DNA of 5,928 bases, taken from positions 1 through 5,928 of the forward strand of contig JACQHN010000367.1 of assembly GCA_016199015.1 (NCBI GenBank), in the 5' to 3' direction. Positions 4,868 to 5,928 of the stretch are shown here, one piece after another. The translations under genes were made by a program, and so were the position numbers. Under the pieces are notes generated by a model. The model was not told the DNA's origin and ran no database searches. It saw nothing but the letters and a program-made list of their open reading frames with translations. The stretch's first letter is position 1. Every line of letters starts with the position of its first letter. The DNA comes from Nitrospira defluvii. GTDB taxonomy: Bacteria; Nitrospirota; Nitrospiria; Nitrospirales; Nitrospiraceae.

Positions 4868-5928
4868 TCAACCTGCCTGTTGCGCGAGCGCGTCCATGAC
4901 CGGTAGGCGGGCCGCTCGAATGGCCGGCGGGATTCCGCCGAGGATACTGATGACAAGCGCGAAGCCCATCGTTGTCAGAACGGATGCAGGGGTCAGTGTC
5001 AGGCGAAAAGCGAGTTCTGAGAACGTGCTGAAGTTCATCGTCGAGAGTGTGACACACTGCAGTGCCGTGCCTCCGACGATCGCGAGCGCACCGGCCAGCG
5101 CTCCGAGCAGGAGCGACTCGAGGAGGAACAGGGCGAGGATTTGCCGCCGGGCGAACCCCAACGCGCGGAGCATGCCGATTTCTCTGGTTCTGGACGCAAC
5201 CGCTCCGTACATCGTCATCGTGCCTCCTAGAATCGCTCCAAAGGCGAAGATGAGTGTGAAGGTGAACCCTAGGAGGCGGATGAATGTGGCCATGGTTACC
5301 GACTTCTCACGATAGTAGTCTCGTTCCCGTTTCACCTGGAGCAGGAGTCGGGTATCTGCCGCAATCGTATCCTCGATGCTCTGAAATGCGGAGGGGGCGG
5401 AGAGGCGCAGTGTCAGGGAAGAGTACGAGTCCCGACCATAGGCGGCCATGAGTTGATCGACGTCGCCCCAGATTTCCGACTCGAACGCCGTTCCCTGCGC
5501 CTCAAACACGCCGCCGACGTGCCACTCCCGCTTGCCGATCCGCAGAGGCGTGACGAATCCGCCGGGAAGAAAGCGCTTGGCAATCTGTGCGCCGATCACG
5601 ATCTCTGACGTGCCCGGCTGCCATCTGCGTCCTTGCGTCAGCTTGACCTGCGGGCGGAGCGTGAACGCTCCCGGCTGTGTGCCTCGAACGACCACGTTGG
5701 CCGGCGTGTCGGCTCCGGTTTTTGCGAGGCTAATCAGGACGACCAACTCAGGAAGTGCCAGCGGGTCTCCGCTGGACGTCGTCGCGATCCAGGACAGCGT
5801 ACTCACAACGTGCGCCTGATCGCGGTAGATCCCGCTTGCGATCTCTGTCGTGGCGCCTTTCCGCAGCAGCAGGACGTTATCCGGCGAACCGCTTTCGATC
5901 AGCGCCCGGTTCAATCCGTTGCCCAGCA
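4868..5928 (-). CDS. ABC transporter permease, MacB/FtsX type (5' partial)
   Basis: The frame continues past the right edge (LGN-GLNRALIESGSPDNVLLL), so the TTG at 5914 is not the start and the first membrane segment lies outside. Counting from 5914, residues 1-200 are the extracytoplasmic MacB-PCD-like domain (GSPDNVLLLRKGA, EIVIGAQIAKRFLPGG, VGGVFEAQGTAFESEIWGDV). Residues 201-348 are the FtsX domain with three hydrophobic segments near 212-240, 258-282 and 311-332, a cytoplasmic loop SRTREIGMLRALGFARRQIL that meets the ATPase, and the typical end GGIPPAIRAARLPVMDAL. The family couples a separate ATP-binding protein to periplasmic work such as lipoprotein, peptide or drug export; no ATPase or adaptor gene is visible here, and they are probably beyond the right end. 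Substrate unknown. Confidence 0.9.
   Translation of the reverse strand, partial: LGNGLNRALIESGSPDNVLLLRKGATTEIASGIYRDQAHVVSTLSWIATTSSGDPLALPELVVLISLAKTGADTPANVVVRGTQPGAFTLRPQVKLTQGRRWQPGTSEIVIGAQIAKRFLPGGFVTPLRIGKREWHVGGVFEAQGTAFESEIWGDVDQLMAAYGRDSYSSLTLRLSAPSAFQSIEDTIAADTRLLLQVKRERDYYREKSVTMATFIRLLGFTFTLIFAFGAILGGTMTMYGAVASRTREIGMLRALGFARRQILALFLLESLLLGALAGALAIVGGTALQCVTLSTMNFSTFSELAFRLTLTPASVLTTMGFALVISILGGIPPAIRAARLPVMDALAQQAG

Noticed and set aside
4896..5315. Plus-strand open frame inside the ABC permease
   Set aside because: Antisense shadow of the FtsX domain; Arg/Ala/Ser-rich without motif.

Overview
This is a bacterial accessory-type window with fairly high GC. The envelope proteins resemble what I associate with Nitrospirota or Deltaproteobacteria, but no ribosomal or housekeeping marker is present, so the taxon is an inference only. 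Three blocks are visible: a plus-strand run of exported envelope proteins, a mobile-element scar, and a minus-strand toxin-antitoxin pair followed by an ABC permease.

Block 1 (1-3378, plus strand). Five consecutive genes encode proteins that are exported or envelope-associated: the 3' end of an OmpA-domain protein (3-401), a small Cys-rich lipoprotein (452-775), a signal-peptide protein with a LolA/DUF4412-like look (889-1731), a lipoprotein with three CX6C repeats (1759-2211), and a protein joining a LamG-like domain to an OmpA peptidoglycan-binding domain (2383-3378). Both OmpA domains should bind peptidoglycan, so the block reads as an outer-membrane/periplasm cluster. The 889-1731 and 1759-2211 genes are only 27 bp apart and are probably cotranscribed. 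A perfect 7-bp hairpin sits just before the ribosome binding site of the last gene.

Block 2 (3379-3952). There is no intact gene here. It holds the N-terminal part of an ISL3-type transposase, split by a -1 frame change at an A7 run and cut off after its zinc-finger region. A 76-bp inverted-repeat element ending in TGGGGTCA/TAACCCCA (3850-3925) begins 7 bp after the transposase homology stops. The same 8-mer also occurs at 3402. Further short hairpins lie at the edge of the next gene.

Block 3 (3953-4724, minus strand). This is a complete higB-higA toxin-antitoxin operon with the toxin first and a 4-bp ATGA overlap. Its control region is compact: a near-consensus promoter (TTGACG, 17 bp, CATAAT) whose -10 is buried in a 19-bp palindrome, placed so close to the toxin GTG that the mRNA is predicted to be leaderless. 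The toxin has Gln where I expect the family His.

Block 4 (4725-5928). A 70-bp imperfect inverted repeat (4764-4833), with a perfect 20-bp palindrome inside, separates higBA from the C-terminal part of a MacB/FtsX-type ABC transporter permease on the minus strand. The permease runs off the right end of the window.
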